Of a stretch of DNA of 6,860 nucleotides, positions 1-5,523 are shown piece by piece. The notes under the pieces were generated by a model, which was given only the letters and a program-made list of their open reading frames with translations, was not told the origin of the DNA and made no database searches. Position numbers and translations under genes: made by a program. Each line of letters begins with the position of its first letter. Within the stretch, counting starts at the first letter, position 1. This DNA comes from Deltaproteobacteria bacterium UBA4427. GTDB lineage: Bacteria > Myxococcota_A > UBA9160 > UBA4427. The stretch spans positions 1 through 6,860 of the forward strand of contig DGPZ01000025.1 of NCBI GenBank assembly GCA_002390675.1. The letters are read 5' to 3'.

Positions 1-386
1 GCGGGGCGCGCCAAGAATTCGTCACGATTTGCGGCAATGACGAGGGGACGACCCGGAAGGCAGCGGTGAAGAGCGATCAGAGTGCACATATTTGGTGCTC
101 GCTCCTCTCGTCGGTCGGTCCGTCCGTGCGTCGCTTCTCAGCCATCTCAAGCAAAGAAGAACGCAGTTTCGATAGTGGCTAAAAAAATGGACCTGGGGAG
201 CTTTTTCCGCCTCCCAGGGCCTGCCAGCCTAGCATCTACCGCCTAGCAATGCAACGAAAACTCCCTTTCAAATCAGCTAGATATGGGTATTCGGGAGCGT
301 TTCGGATGATGGTTGCCATGGAACATTCCAATCCGTGCAAGCTCCGGAACAGCTTTGACCCAACCGTCCCGGTTTCACTTCAACTT
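1..386. other. Non-coding left edge, no gene identified
   Basis: No recognisable gene. One forward frame is open from the left edge to a TAA at 180-182 (about 59 codons), which could be the end of a gene entering from the left, but the translation resembles no family I know. A short run of four-base steps, tcgg-tcgg-tccg-tccg, occurs around 111-126. The only well-supported element is the minus-strand terminator at 181-218. The 167 bp between that terminator and the stop of the leftward lipoprotein gene shows no further feature. Confidence 0.5.
181..218 (-). terminator. Intrinsic terminator of the M28-like lipoprotein gene
   Basis: Read on the minus strand, an 8-bp GC-rich stem (CCTGGGAG paired with CTCCCCAGG, one bulged base, plus-strand arms 211-218 and 192-200) has a 10-nt loop. 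It is followed after four bases by seven consecutive T residues (plus-strand A run 181-187). This is the classical hairpin-plus-U-tract layout. It lies about 170 bp downstream of the stop codon of the leftward gene, the only minus-strand gene that could use it. The plus-strand reading has no U tract, so it acts on one strand only. Confidence 0.75.
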
Positions 387-1418
387 CTATTTTCCGAAGG
401 CGTCGATTCGTTCAAACCGCTCCATCAGCCGCACGAGCGCCTCGTAGGTCACGAGTCCAATAGGCCCGAGTCCCGACTTCGACTGAGCGCCCTGCATCAC
501 TCCCGAGGCAGCTGCGGCCACCGCGACATCAACTGGCGCTGACTCCTCGACCAAGGACACGACCTGCCCGTATCCTGCCGCCTGCAGGGCGGCCTGAATC
601 CCCGAGGGAGATCGCCATTCGCCATCACTAGGAAAGACCTCTCCGAAGCCGAGATCTGCCGCCGTTTCCCAGAACAGCGACCGGAAAATCGGCTGAGAGC
701 GGAGGTCACGCGCCATTCGGGGAACAGCAGGCCCCGTACGGGGCTCTAGCACGATCGCGATGCGCAAACGATCGAGCTTTCCGACCTCCTCGAGTCGCCG
801 AATCGCATCCTCCGCTCCTATGCGAACGCGTTCGCGCGCATGAGTGCGAGACTCGATGGATTCCCAAACCACCGAATCCATTGATTTTTTCGCGTTTCCC
901 GACTCTTCAGGCGGCGACCGCACCTCAACCAAGAGCAGCTGCCTAGTGTACGCCGCCGGTCCGCTTGCGAGGGTCGGCGCTAGGGCGAGCAGGAGCGCCG
1001 CTCCCGCGTCATCGGCCCATCGATCGTCCCCGAGCAGGCTCCACGGCGCTACGAGCATCACGATGTCCTCGGAGTCGCCAGGAAACGTCGCGAGCAAATG
1101 TCGAGGATCACCCTCGCGGCTCGTACCAAGCCAAGTAGATTCGGCCCCAGCTAGTTCCATTTCTCGCTCCAAATAGGCCTGAGCGCGAGCCGCTGCTTCG
1201 GCCCCGAACCGCCGAGGACCCAGTTCCGCGAGACGAACAAGGTGGGCCTCAGCCAGCTCGGCCGAGAATTCACCATCCAGAATTTTCACAGCCGGGTGGG
1301 ATGGAATCGTCGAACAGGCCTGTGACAAAAGACAGATCCCCAGGAGGAGAATCCCTCGAGAGTAATGGGATCTACGACCCGCAACTCGGTAAGACAAGTT
1401 ACTAAGAAGGCTATTCAT
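387..1418 (-). CDS. Putative lipoprotein with degenerate M28-peptidase-like domain
   Basis: The product is 343 aa. Residues 1-35 form an export signal: Arg-rich start, hydrophobic stretch 22-31 and Cys35 in an LLSQAC context, an imperfect lipobox, so lipidation is likely but not certain. The rest follows the outline of M28 zinc aminopeptidases: 'LGPRRFGAEAAARAQAYLE' (66-84) matches the usual opening, 'HLLATFPGDSEDIVMLVAPWS' region (108-127) the strand leading to the metal site, 'WADDAGAALLLALA' (134-147) the DDNASG helix, and 'RQLLLVEVRSPPEE' (159-172) the E-E strand. The His-x-Asp expected near 125 reads APWS, and no SDH motif is seen near 265-275. I infer a non-catalytic or altered relative, perhaps closer to GAA1-type inactive M28 folds. 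The ATG at 1418 is preferred over upstream in-frame starts because it has a GGAG site at 9 nt and places the signal peptide at the N-terminus. It diverges from comM and ends before an intrinsic terminator. Confidence 0.7.
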   Translation of the reverse strand: MNSLLSNLSYRVAGRRSHYSRGILLLGICLLSQACSTIPSHPAVKILDGEFSAELAEAHLVRLAELGPRRFGAEAAARAQAYLEREMELAGAESTWLGTSREGDPRHLLATFPGDSEDIVMLVAPWSLLGDDRWADDAGAALLLALAPTLASGPAAYTRQLLLVEVRSPPEESGNAKKSMDSVVWESIESRTHARERVRIGAEDAIRRLEEVGKLDRLRIAIVLEPRTGPAVPRMARDLRSQPIFRSLFWETAADLGFGEVFPSDGEWRSPSGIQAALQAAGYGQVVSLVEESAPVDVAVAAAASGVMQGAQSKSGLGPIGLVTYEALVRLMERFERIDAFGK

Positions 1419-1427
1419 TCGAAAACA

Positions 1428-1431
1428 CTCC
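1428..1431 (-). promoter_or_regulatory. Shine-Dalgarno deciding the lipoprotein start
   Basis: GGAG on the minus strand lies 9 nt before the ATG at 1418-1416. The reading frame stays open upstream to 1532, but those extra 38 residues are Cys/Arg-rich, would bury the signal peptide and have no comparable ribosome-binding site. Confidence 0.6.
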
Positions 1432-1546
1432 AGAGCCCCTAAGCCCTTGGCTCGACTTCCCCGGGGGACCGGTAAGAGACAATCTGCGTTTCGCATACAG
1501 AATAATTGACACATACGCGCACCCAGAAACACTTAAGTTTTGTAGG

Positions 1547-1609
1547 CCCGCTCCTCGCGGGACTTTTCGAAAGTCGGAGGCAGAGTTCTTCCCTGAGAGC
1601 TCTGCCTCC
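1547..1609. repeat. Three back-to-back inverted repeats
   Basis: Three stems follow one another without spacers. The first is CCCGC / GCGGG (1547-1551 with 1557-1561, 5-nt loop). The second is GACTTT / AAAGTC (1561-1566 with 1570-1575, 3-nt loop), sharing base 1561 with the first. The third is a 14-bp stem (1576-1589 with 1596-1609, one G-T wobble, 6-nt loop). No U tract follows on either strand, so it is not a standard terminator. Possible readings are a structured RNA, a REP-like palindromic unit, or a protein-binding site. Confidence 0.75.
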
Positions 1610-1715
1610 ATTCGTTTCGCGCCCGATTTCTCAAAGAGGGTCCCAAATTGCGCTCTTCTGGAGAGGGCTCCGGACCCGATTCCCTAACCGACGAGACACT
1701 CCGACCGATCGCGCT

Positions 1716-1740
1716 ATCAGTTCTCTGATTTCTAACTGAT
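1716..1740. repeat. Inverted repeat with two alternative pairings
   Basis: The segment ATCAGTT at 1716-1722 pairs perfectly with AACTGAT at 1734-1740 (11-nt loop). Its first five bases also pair with CTGAT at 1725-1729 (4-nt loop). The two structures exclude each other. Whether either forms in an RNA is unknown. Confidence 0.45.
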
Positions 1741-1763
1741 TCGCGGTACTCAGGCTGGTCAAA

Positions 1764-1844
1764 GCCGCATTTCCTGCGGCATCCTCGTCTTCGCGCGTGC
1801 AACTCACCCCCTAATTTGTTGCATGCGCCGCCCCGGTCCCGGGG
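1764..1844 (+). promoter_or_regulatory. Putative structured 5' leader of comM
   Basis: Three stems precede the comM start. They are GCCGCA/TGCGGC (1764-1769 with 1775-1780), CGTGCAAC/GTTGCATG (1796-1803 with 1818-1825, one wobble) and CCCCGG/CCGGGG (1831-1836 with 1839-1844, very small loop, so probably five pairs). The last buries the GGGG of the comM ribosome-binding site. The loop of the second carries CCCCC at 1807-1811, which could compete for the same Gs. The pairings are seen directly; a control function is inferred. Confidence 0.4.
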
Positions 1845-1845
1845 A
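1841..1845 (+). promoter_or_regulatory. Shine-Dalgarno deciding the comM start
   Basis: GGGGA lies 8 nt before the ATG at 1854. The in-frame ATG at 1845 overlaps this site and has no purine-rich site at a proper distance, so 1854 is the better start. It also gives the family-typical N-terminus 'MAHVWTASLLG'. Confidence 0.6.
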
Positions 1846-1853
1846 TGAACCTG

Positions 1854-3359
1854 ATGGCCCATGTCTGGACAGCTTCGCTGCTAGGCGTTCATGGCGTGCC
1901 CGTTGAAGTCGAAGTCCGGCTTTCCTCACAACTCCCGCGAGTAGACGTGGTTGGCTTGCCAGAAGCGGCGGTACGAGAAAGTACCTCCCGCATCCGCGGA
2001 GCGATTGCTGCAACCGGCCTCTCCTTTCCCGATCGGCGCGTGACCGTGAATCTCGCGCCGGCGGAACTCCGAAAACAAGGCGCCGGGCTCGACCTCCCGA
2101 TTGCGATCGCAATCCTCGCGGCCGTGGGAGAAGGACTCGACGACGAGGCGTTGACAGGCCGTGGGTTTCTCGGTGAGCTCGCACTCGATGGCCGCCTGCG
2201 TGCGACCCGCGGCAGCCTCGCCGCGGTGCTCGCGCTGCGTGATGTGGGCGTTCGCGAAGTCATCGTCCCTGCGACCAACGCATCTTTCTCCTGGAGCGCC
2301 GCGGATATCCGCGTCCTCCAAGCCGAGAGCCTCTCGCAGGTCCTCGCCCACCTGGCCGGGCACGAGGCGCTTCCAAATGCATGCCCTGCGATCACAGGGG
2401 AGGCGCCAAGCGAGCCGGAGGGTCCTTGCCTGAGCGATGTGCGAGGACAGCCGCTTGCCAAACGGGCACTGGAGGTCGCGGCTGCAGGTGGGCACGGGCT
2501 GCTACTCACTGGACCGCCGGGCACTGGGAAAACTTTGCTCGCGCGGCGATTGCCGGGGCTCCTTCCTCCCCTCGATGAACAAGCCAGTCTCGAAGCTTTC
2601 TGCATACTTGATGCCTCGGGTCTGAAAGGTCGAAACGCGGCGGTCTCGGAAAGGCCGCCTTTCCGGGCGCCACATCACACCGCGAGCGCAGCTGGTCTAT
2701 TAGGCGGAGGCAGCCCGGTTCGCGCGGGTGAAGTATCGCTCGCACACCACGGCGTGCTATTCCTCGACGAGCTGCCGGAATTTGACCGACGATGCCTTGA
2801 GTCCCTGCGTGAGGTCCTCGAACAAGGCGTGGTACGGATCGCACGCGCGAATACTAGATGCGAATTGCCGGCTCGCTTCCAATTAATCGCCGCAGCCAAC
2901 CCATGCCCATGCGGCTACTACGGCACGCCGGATCACGATTGTCGCTGCGATGATGCAACGCTTGGCCGGTATCGTCGAAAGCTCTCGGGTCCCCTTCTGG
3001 ACCGAATCGATCTCAACGTCCGAGTGGGACCTGTCAGCTGGGAGGCTATGCAGACGCCCTCGGCGGGAGAGAGCAGTTCGGTCGTCCGTGAGCGGGTCCT
3101 TCGCGCGAGACAGCGCCAAAGAGAACGCGGACTCGCTTGTAACGCGGCAATCGAGGACCGCCAAATCGATGCCTTAGTCGATGCCGACGCGGAAGCGATC
3201 ACGCTCCTTGGACGCGCCGTCTGCCGAATGCAGCTCTCTGCACGGGCGGTTCGCCGCGTTCTTCGTGTCGCTCGCACAATCGCAGACCTCGCAGATCAAT
3301 CGAGGACGGACCGAACTGCGATCGCCGAAGCGCTTCAACTCCGTCTTGGGGAGGCGTGA
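1854..3359 (+). CDS. comM: YifB/ComM family Mg chelatase-like AAA+ ATPase
   Basis: The product is a 501-aa cytoplasmic protein of the length usual for ComM/YifB. In naturally transformable proteobacteria ComM is a hexameric helicase that promotes branch migration during integration of incoming DNA; in other bacteria its role is less clear. An N-terminal ChlI-like domain (about 1-165) shows 'VDVVGLPEAAVRES' and 'NLAPAELRKQGAGLDLPIA'. The AAA+ core has Walker A GPPGTGKT (220-227), the family motif 'FRAPHHTASAAGLLGGG' (270-286), Walker B VLFLDE (301-306) and a candidate arginine finger R384 in 'LLDRIDL'. An NPCPCG motif with Cys351, Cys353, Cys363 and Cys365 forms a likely metal-binding knuckle, which is typical. 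The C-terminal helical domain ends with 'LSARAVRRVLRVARTIADL' (461-479). All key residues are present, so it should be active. It stands alone, with a 252-bp gap to the next gene, and is preceded by a structured leader. Confidence 0.96.
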   Translation: MAHVWTASLLGVHGVPVEVEVRLSSQLPRVDVVGLPEAAVRESTSRIRGAIAATGLSFPDRRVTVNLAPAELRKQGAGLDLPIAIAILAAVGEGLDDEALTGRGFLGELALDGRLRATRGSLAAVLALRDVGVREVIVPATNASFSWSAADIRVLQAESLSQVLAHLAGHEALPNACPAITGEAPSEPEGPCLSDVRGQPLAKRALEVAAAGGHGLLLTGPPGTGKTLLARRLPGLLPPLDEQASLEAFCILDASGLKGRNAAVSERPPFRAPHHTASAAGLLGGGSPVRAGEVSLAHHGVLFLDELPEFDRRCLESLREVLEQGVVRIARANTRCELPARFQLIAAANPCPCGYYGTPDHDCRCDDATLGRYRRKLSGPLLDRIDLNVRVGPVSWEAMQTPSAGESSSVVRERVLRARQRQRERGLACNAAIEDRQIDALVDADAEAITLLGRAVCRMQLSARAVRRVLRVARTIADLADQSRTDRTAIAEALQLRLGEA

Positions 3360-3611
3360 ATGAATCCTCTCAGTCTCGTCTCTGGCCTGGAGTTCCGACA
3401 TGCGATGCGCAGATGAAGCGGGGATAGGACGAGGACGAGGCCATGACGGGAACGTGACGCAAGCAGTCATTAAGCAAGTTCGGGGCTCTCGGGCGAATTA
3501 GGCGGTAGACAGACCCGCGCGCAGAATTTGCTGTTCACAAGCTTGGCTTAGTGGCCGAAGAGAGATTTATCAGGGATCGCATCGCGCAGCCCGGATCCCA
3601 AGGAGAAAAGG

Positions 3612-3884
3612 ATGGCACCGTTGACGGGAACCCAGAGCTTCAATGTTGCGACACCGAACGGCACGACTACACGGGTCATGCCGGTCAAGCATCACCCCAC
3701 GGTGCACGAAAGCGAGACAGCCACGGATGTCGATACCCGCCCGCTGACTCTGATGGAACTCGTGGATGCCGTCGGAGAAGTCGCCGATAACGAAGAAGAA
3801 GTTCTCGCGGCGGTCTCCTACATGCTGAAATCCGGACGGGTGCATCTCGCCGATAATCACGCCATGGCCAACCTCGCCGGCTGA
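3612..3884 (+). CDS. Small hypothetical protein with acidic helical C-terminal domain
   Basis: I do not recognise a named family for this 90-aa protein. A strong AAGGAG lies 6 nt before the ATG, and the frame ends in two successive stops (TGA, TAG), so the gene looks real. Residues 1-43 are polar, Thr-rich and low in structure. Residues 44-80, 'PLTLMELVDAVGEVADNEEEV...', resemble a helix-turn-helix or winged-helix half, with a helix at 46-57, an acidic helix at 60-73 and a SGRVHL strand at 74-79. Short proteins with an 'LVxAVxEVxxxEEEVxAxVxxLxxSGRVxL' pattern occur in deltaproteobacteria as I recall; this is memory, not a search. The 252-bp gap before it shows no hairpin terminator or clear promoter. 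No signal peptide or membrane segment is seen. It may share a transcript with rfbC 130 bp downstream. Confidence 0.7.
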   Translation: MAPLTGTQSFNVATPNGTTTRVMPVKHHPTVHESETATDVDTRPLTLMELVDAVGEVADNEEEVLAAVSYMLKSGRVHLADNHAMANLAG

Positions 3885-3933
3885 TAGAGCCCCAACCGAA
3901 TTCAAACCGAGGGCAGATTCAGCCCGATGCTAC

Positions 3934-3954
3934 TCATTGCCCCGATCGCAATGA
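3934..3954. repeat. Inverted repeat between the 90-aa gene and rfbC
   Basis: TCATTGC (3934-3940) pairs with GCAATGA (3948-3954) over a 7-nt loop. A short T run (3966-3969) lies about 12 nt beyond, too far for a clean intrinsic terminator. It could be a weak terminator, an operator of the downstream gene, or chance. Confidence 0.35.
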
Positions 3955-3993
3955 ACTCGCCAGCCTTTTCAGTCGCAGGATTTGTGGCATGAT

Positions 3994-4007
3994 CGCTCGA
4001 AGGAGCG
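3994..4007 (+). promoter_or_regulatory. rfbC Shine-Dalgarno inside a hairpin, TTG start
   Basis: AAGGAG at 4000-4005 lies 9 nt before the TTG at 4015 and fixes the start there. The same bases form a 5-bp stem, CGCTC (3994-3998) with GAGCG (4003-4007) closing a GAAG loop, and also overlap a 10-bp palindrome GGAGCGCTCC (4002-4011). A buried ribosome-binding site plus a TTG start suggests low or controlled translation; this is inference. Confidence 0.5.
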
Positions 4008-4014
4008 CTCCGCG

Positions 4015-4572
4015 TTGAAGATCACCCCGACCCGATTGCCTGACGTTCTATTGATCGAGCCCGATGTTCATCGAGACGATCGCGGCTTCTTTCTCGAGAC
4101 GTGGCACGCGGATAAATTCGCCGCAGCGGGACTCGACCGGAAATTCGTACAGGACAATCACAGTCGCTCCGGGCGCGGCACGCTGCGTGGGCTTCACGCG
4201 CAGCTCGTACATCCGCAGGGCAAGCTCGTGCGATGTTCGTTAGGCGAGCTTTTCGATGTTGCAGTCGATATTCGCGCGGGGTCGCCGACCTTCGGACAGT
4301 CGGTCGGCGTCACGCTTTCCGCCGATAATTTCAAGCAGCTGTGGATTCCAGAGGGATTCGCTCACGGCTTCTGCGTCACAAGTGAGTTCGCCGAGCTCCA
4401 GTACAAGTGCACCGACGTTTATGATCCGACCGGAGAAATCACCGTAGCGTGGGATGACCCGACCCTAGCGATCGACTGGCCCATCGAGGATCCACTCGTC
4501 TCCCCGAAAGATGCCGTTGGCTCACGCCTAGCCGACTTCGACACGTCGGCGCTCCCGCAATACCGGAGCTAG
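4015..4572 (+). CDS. rfbC: dTDP-4-dehydrorhamnose 3,5-epimerase
   Basis: The product is a 185-aa RmlC/RfbC epimerase, the third step of dTDP-L-rhamnose synthesis for lipopolysaccharide or other surface glycans. It converts dTDP-4-dehydro-6-deoxy-glucose to the L-rhamno form in the cytoplasm. The whole cupin fold is recognisable: 'DDRGFFLETW' (21-30), 'FVQDNHSRS' (44-52), 'LRGLHAQ' (57-63) with catalytic His61, 'GKLVRC' (69-74), 'VAVDIRAGSPTFG' (82-94), 'QLWIPEGFAHGF' (108-119), Tyr130 in 'YKCTDVYDP', and Asp166 in 'SPKD', equivalent to the catalytic Asp170 of the Salmonella enzyme. All active-site positions expected are present. The more common LRGLHYQ or LRGLHFQ has Ala here. A frame upstream from TTG 3982 adds 11 poor residues and has no ribosome-binding site; TTG 4015 has AAGGAG. 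No rfbA, rfbB or rfbD is in the window, so the pathway must be completed elsewhere. Confidence 0.95.
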   Translation: MKITPTRLPDVLLIEPDVHRDDRGFFLETWHADKFAAAGLDRKFVQDNHSRSGRGTLRGLHAQLVHPQGKLVRCSLGELFDVAVDIRAGSPTFGQSVGVTLSADNFKQLWIPEGFAHGFCVTSEFAELQYKCTDVYDPTGEITVAWDDPTLAIDWPIEDPLVSPKDAVGSRLADFDTSALPQYRS

Positions 4573-4586
4573 CCAACTTTTCCGTC

Positions 4587-5024
4587 TCAGTTAGCGGAAC
4601 CCCGACAATCCGCGCAGTGGCCGTAGAGTTCGTGCCTGTGTCGCAGGATTTCGAACCCATGTGACTCGGCGATCTCGTTTTGCGTCTTCTCGATCATTTC
4701 GCACTCGAATTCAGTGATCTTCCCGCATTTGATGCAGACCAGGTGATCGTGGTGCTCGTGCTCAATTTCGTAGCGCGTGATCCCGTCGTCGAAATGGCGC
4801 TCAGTGGCGAGCCCGGCCTCCACCAGAAGCTTCATGGTTCGGTACACCGTCGTGTATCCGATATTCGAGTGCTCGGCGCGGACCGCTTGATACAGGTCTT
4901 CGCTCGTCACGTGGCGCTGGGCCTCGAGAAACGTCTGCAGAATCAGCTCACGCTGTTTCGTCTGCTTGAGATGGTTCTTTTCGAGGTATTTAGCAAGCGT
5001 CTTCAGCTCGACTTCATGGGACAT
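4587..5024 (-). CDS. fur: Fur family metal-dependent transcriptional regulator
   Basis: The product is a 145-aa regulator of normal Fur length. An N-terminal winged helix (about 1-85) contains the recognition segment 'IGYTTVYRTMKLLVEAG' (55-71). The C-terminal metal-binding and dimer domain has 'HEHHDHLVC' (89-97), so H91, H92, D93 and H94 match the E. coli Fur cluster, with E112 and H129 completing the sensing site and H38 and E86 the second site. Structural zinc cysteines are present as C97/C100 and C137/C140. The residue set is complete for Fur; iron is the likely signal, but zinc (Zur) cannot be excluded by sequence alone. It is last in a leftward cluster, 44 bp after the 151-aa gene, and faces rfbC tail to tail with 14 bp between stops. 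No clear Shine-Dalgarno precedes the ATG and no Fur box is evident nearby, so it is probably translated from the operon transcript. Deltaproteobacterial-looking. Confidence 0.93.
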   Translation of the reverse strand: MSHEVELKTLAKYLEKNHLKQTKQRELILQTFLEAQRHVTSEDLYQAVRAEHSNIGYTTVYRTMKLLVEAGLATERHFDDGITRYEIEHEHHDHLVCIKCGKITEFECEMIEKTQNEIAESHGFEILRHRHELYGHCADCRGSAN

Positions 5025-5044
5025 AGCGCGAGCGTATCACGGCT

Positions 5045-5065
5045 CGCCGGCACAATCTTCCGGCG
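5045..5065 (-). repeat. Intercistronic hairpin before fur
   Basis: CGCCGG and CCGGCG (5045-5050 with 5060-5065) form a perfect 6-bp GC stem with a 9-nt loop, in the short gap between the stop of the 151-aa gene and the fur ATG. No U tract follows on the minus strand, so read-through into fur is expected. It may mark an mRNA processing or stability point. Confidence 0.45.
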
Positions 5066-5067
5066 GC

Positions 5068-5523
5068 CTATTCGAGCAGCTCTTCCGCCCGAGAAGCCAG
5101 GTCATCATCGAAATCCTCCGACAGAATACGCACCTGCCGTTTGAGACCTCCGTCGAGCACCTCGCCATCCGCGGCCTTCTGGCGCAACAGCCCGTCTAGA
5201 ACCATGACCGAGAGTTCCTTCACACCAGCGTCTAGAAAGATCGACGCTAACTCGTGTGTCGAGGGCGGCCCCAGCGAGGCCAGGTAGGCTTGGCAGGCCA
5301 CAGGAAGGTCGGCGCTTCCATGTGCTGCCCGCACGGCGTCAGTCAGCACCTTTTCCTCTTCACGTCCCTTGTCTCCTGCGAATAGAGCATCGGCAGCGGA
5401 GAGTGCATCTCGAGACTTTCGCTCGTCCTCCGCACGCGCCTGCCCGGACTGAGATCGGCCACCGCCTTCACGATTCAGTCGGTCTCGTTCGCTGAAGCTC
5501 AGCTTCCTGTCATCATCGCCCAT
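5068..5523 (-). CDS. Uncharacterised acidic helical protein, fur neighbour
   Basis: This 151-aa soluble protein belongs to no family I can name. The start is the ATG at 5523, because GGAG (5533-5536) lies 9 nt upstream; a TTG at 5538 would add five residues. Residues 1-60 are strongly charged and probably disordered, opening with 'LSFSERDRLNREGGGRSQ' (8-25). Residues 63-151 are helical, including 'HELASIFLDAGVKELSVMVLDGLL' region (90-113) and a final 'LKRQVRILSEDFDDDLASRAEELL' region (127-150), suggesting a small helical-repeat interaction domain. There is no signal peptide, so it is cytoplasmic. It overlaps the end of the TPR lipoprotein gene by 11 bp, implying coupled translation, and precedes fur by 44 bp. 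The shape, a basic/acidic tail plus a helical domain, recalls small 'hypothetical' proteins of deltaproteobacteria with an N-terminal (S)W/FxExDRxR motif; this is recollection only. Confidence 0.75.
   Translation of the reverse strand: MGDDDRKLSFSERDRLNREGGGRSQSGQARAEDERKSRDALSAADALFAGDKGREEEKVLTDAVRAAHGSADLPVACQAYLASLGPPSTHELASIFLDAGVKELSVMVLDGLLRQKAADGEVLDGGLKRQVRILSEDFDDDLASRAEELLE

Larger units (their letters stand above)
1419..1853. other. Hairpin-rich divergent intergenic region
   Basis: This 435-bp gap separates the leftward lipoprotein gene from comM and must hold both promoters. I see no credible protein gene: open frames here are short and Arg/Ser-rich. A TTGACA hexamer sits at 1506-1511 but no good -10 follows at 16-18 bp. 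Inverted repeats are dense: 1547-1561, 1561-1575, 1576-1609, a long-range GGGTCC/GGACCC pair (1638-1643 with 1672-1677) enclosing CTCT/AGAG (1653-1656 with 1662-1665), alternatives at 1716-1740, and 1764-1780, 1796-1825 and 1831-1844. This could be a structured leader of comM, a small non-coding RNA, or both. Confidence 0.6.

Noticed and set aside
5..20. AscI-like (GGCGCGCC) and EcoRI (GAATTC) sites two bases apart, possibly a cloning linker.
   Set aside because: Both are plausible in natural GC-rich DNA and no vector sequence surrounds them.
3..182. Forward frame open from the window edge to a TAA, possibly the 3' end of a gene.
   Set aside because: Only about 59 codons, no recognisable family, and an open stretch of this size is not rare by chance in GC-rich DNA. 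The upstream part cannot be seen.
1419..1532. Upstream extension of the leftward lipoprotein gene by 38 codons from an alternative start.
   Set aside because: It would place the signal peptide about 60 residues inside, is Cys/Arg-rich and lacks a ribosome-binding site; the ATG at 1418 has GGAG at 9 nt.
1506..1535. Perfect TTGACA as a -35 box for a rightward promoter.
   Set aside because: No hexamer close to TATAAT lies 16-18 bp downstream.
1533..1862. Minus-strand 109-codon frame across the comM upstream region.
   Set aside because: Arg-rich translation without family resemblance, running through strong hairpins and into the start of comM.
1889..2605. Long minus-strand frames (189-238 codons) opposite comM.
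   Set aside because: Antisense shadows of a clear conserved gene, with Arg/Ser/Ala-rich low-complexity translations typical of GC-rich antisense frames.
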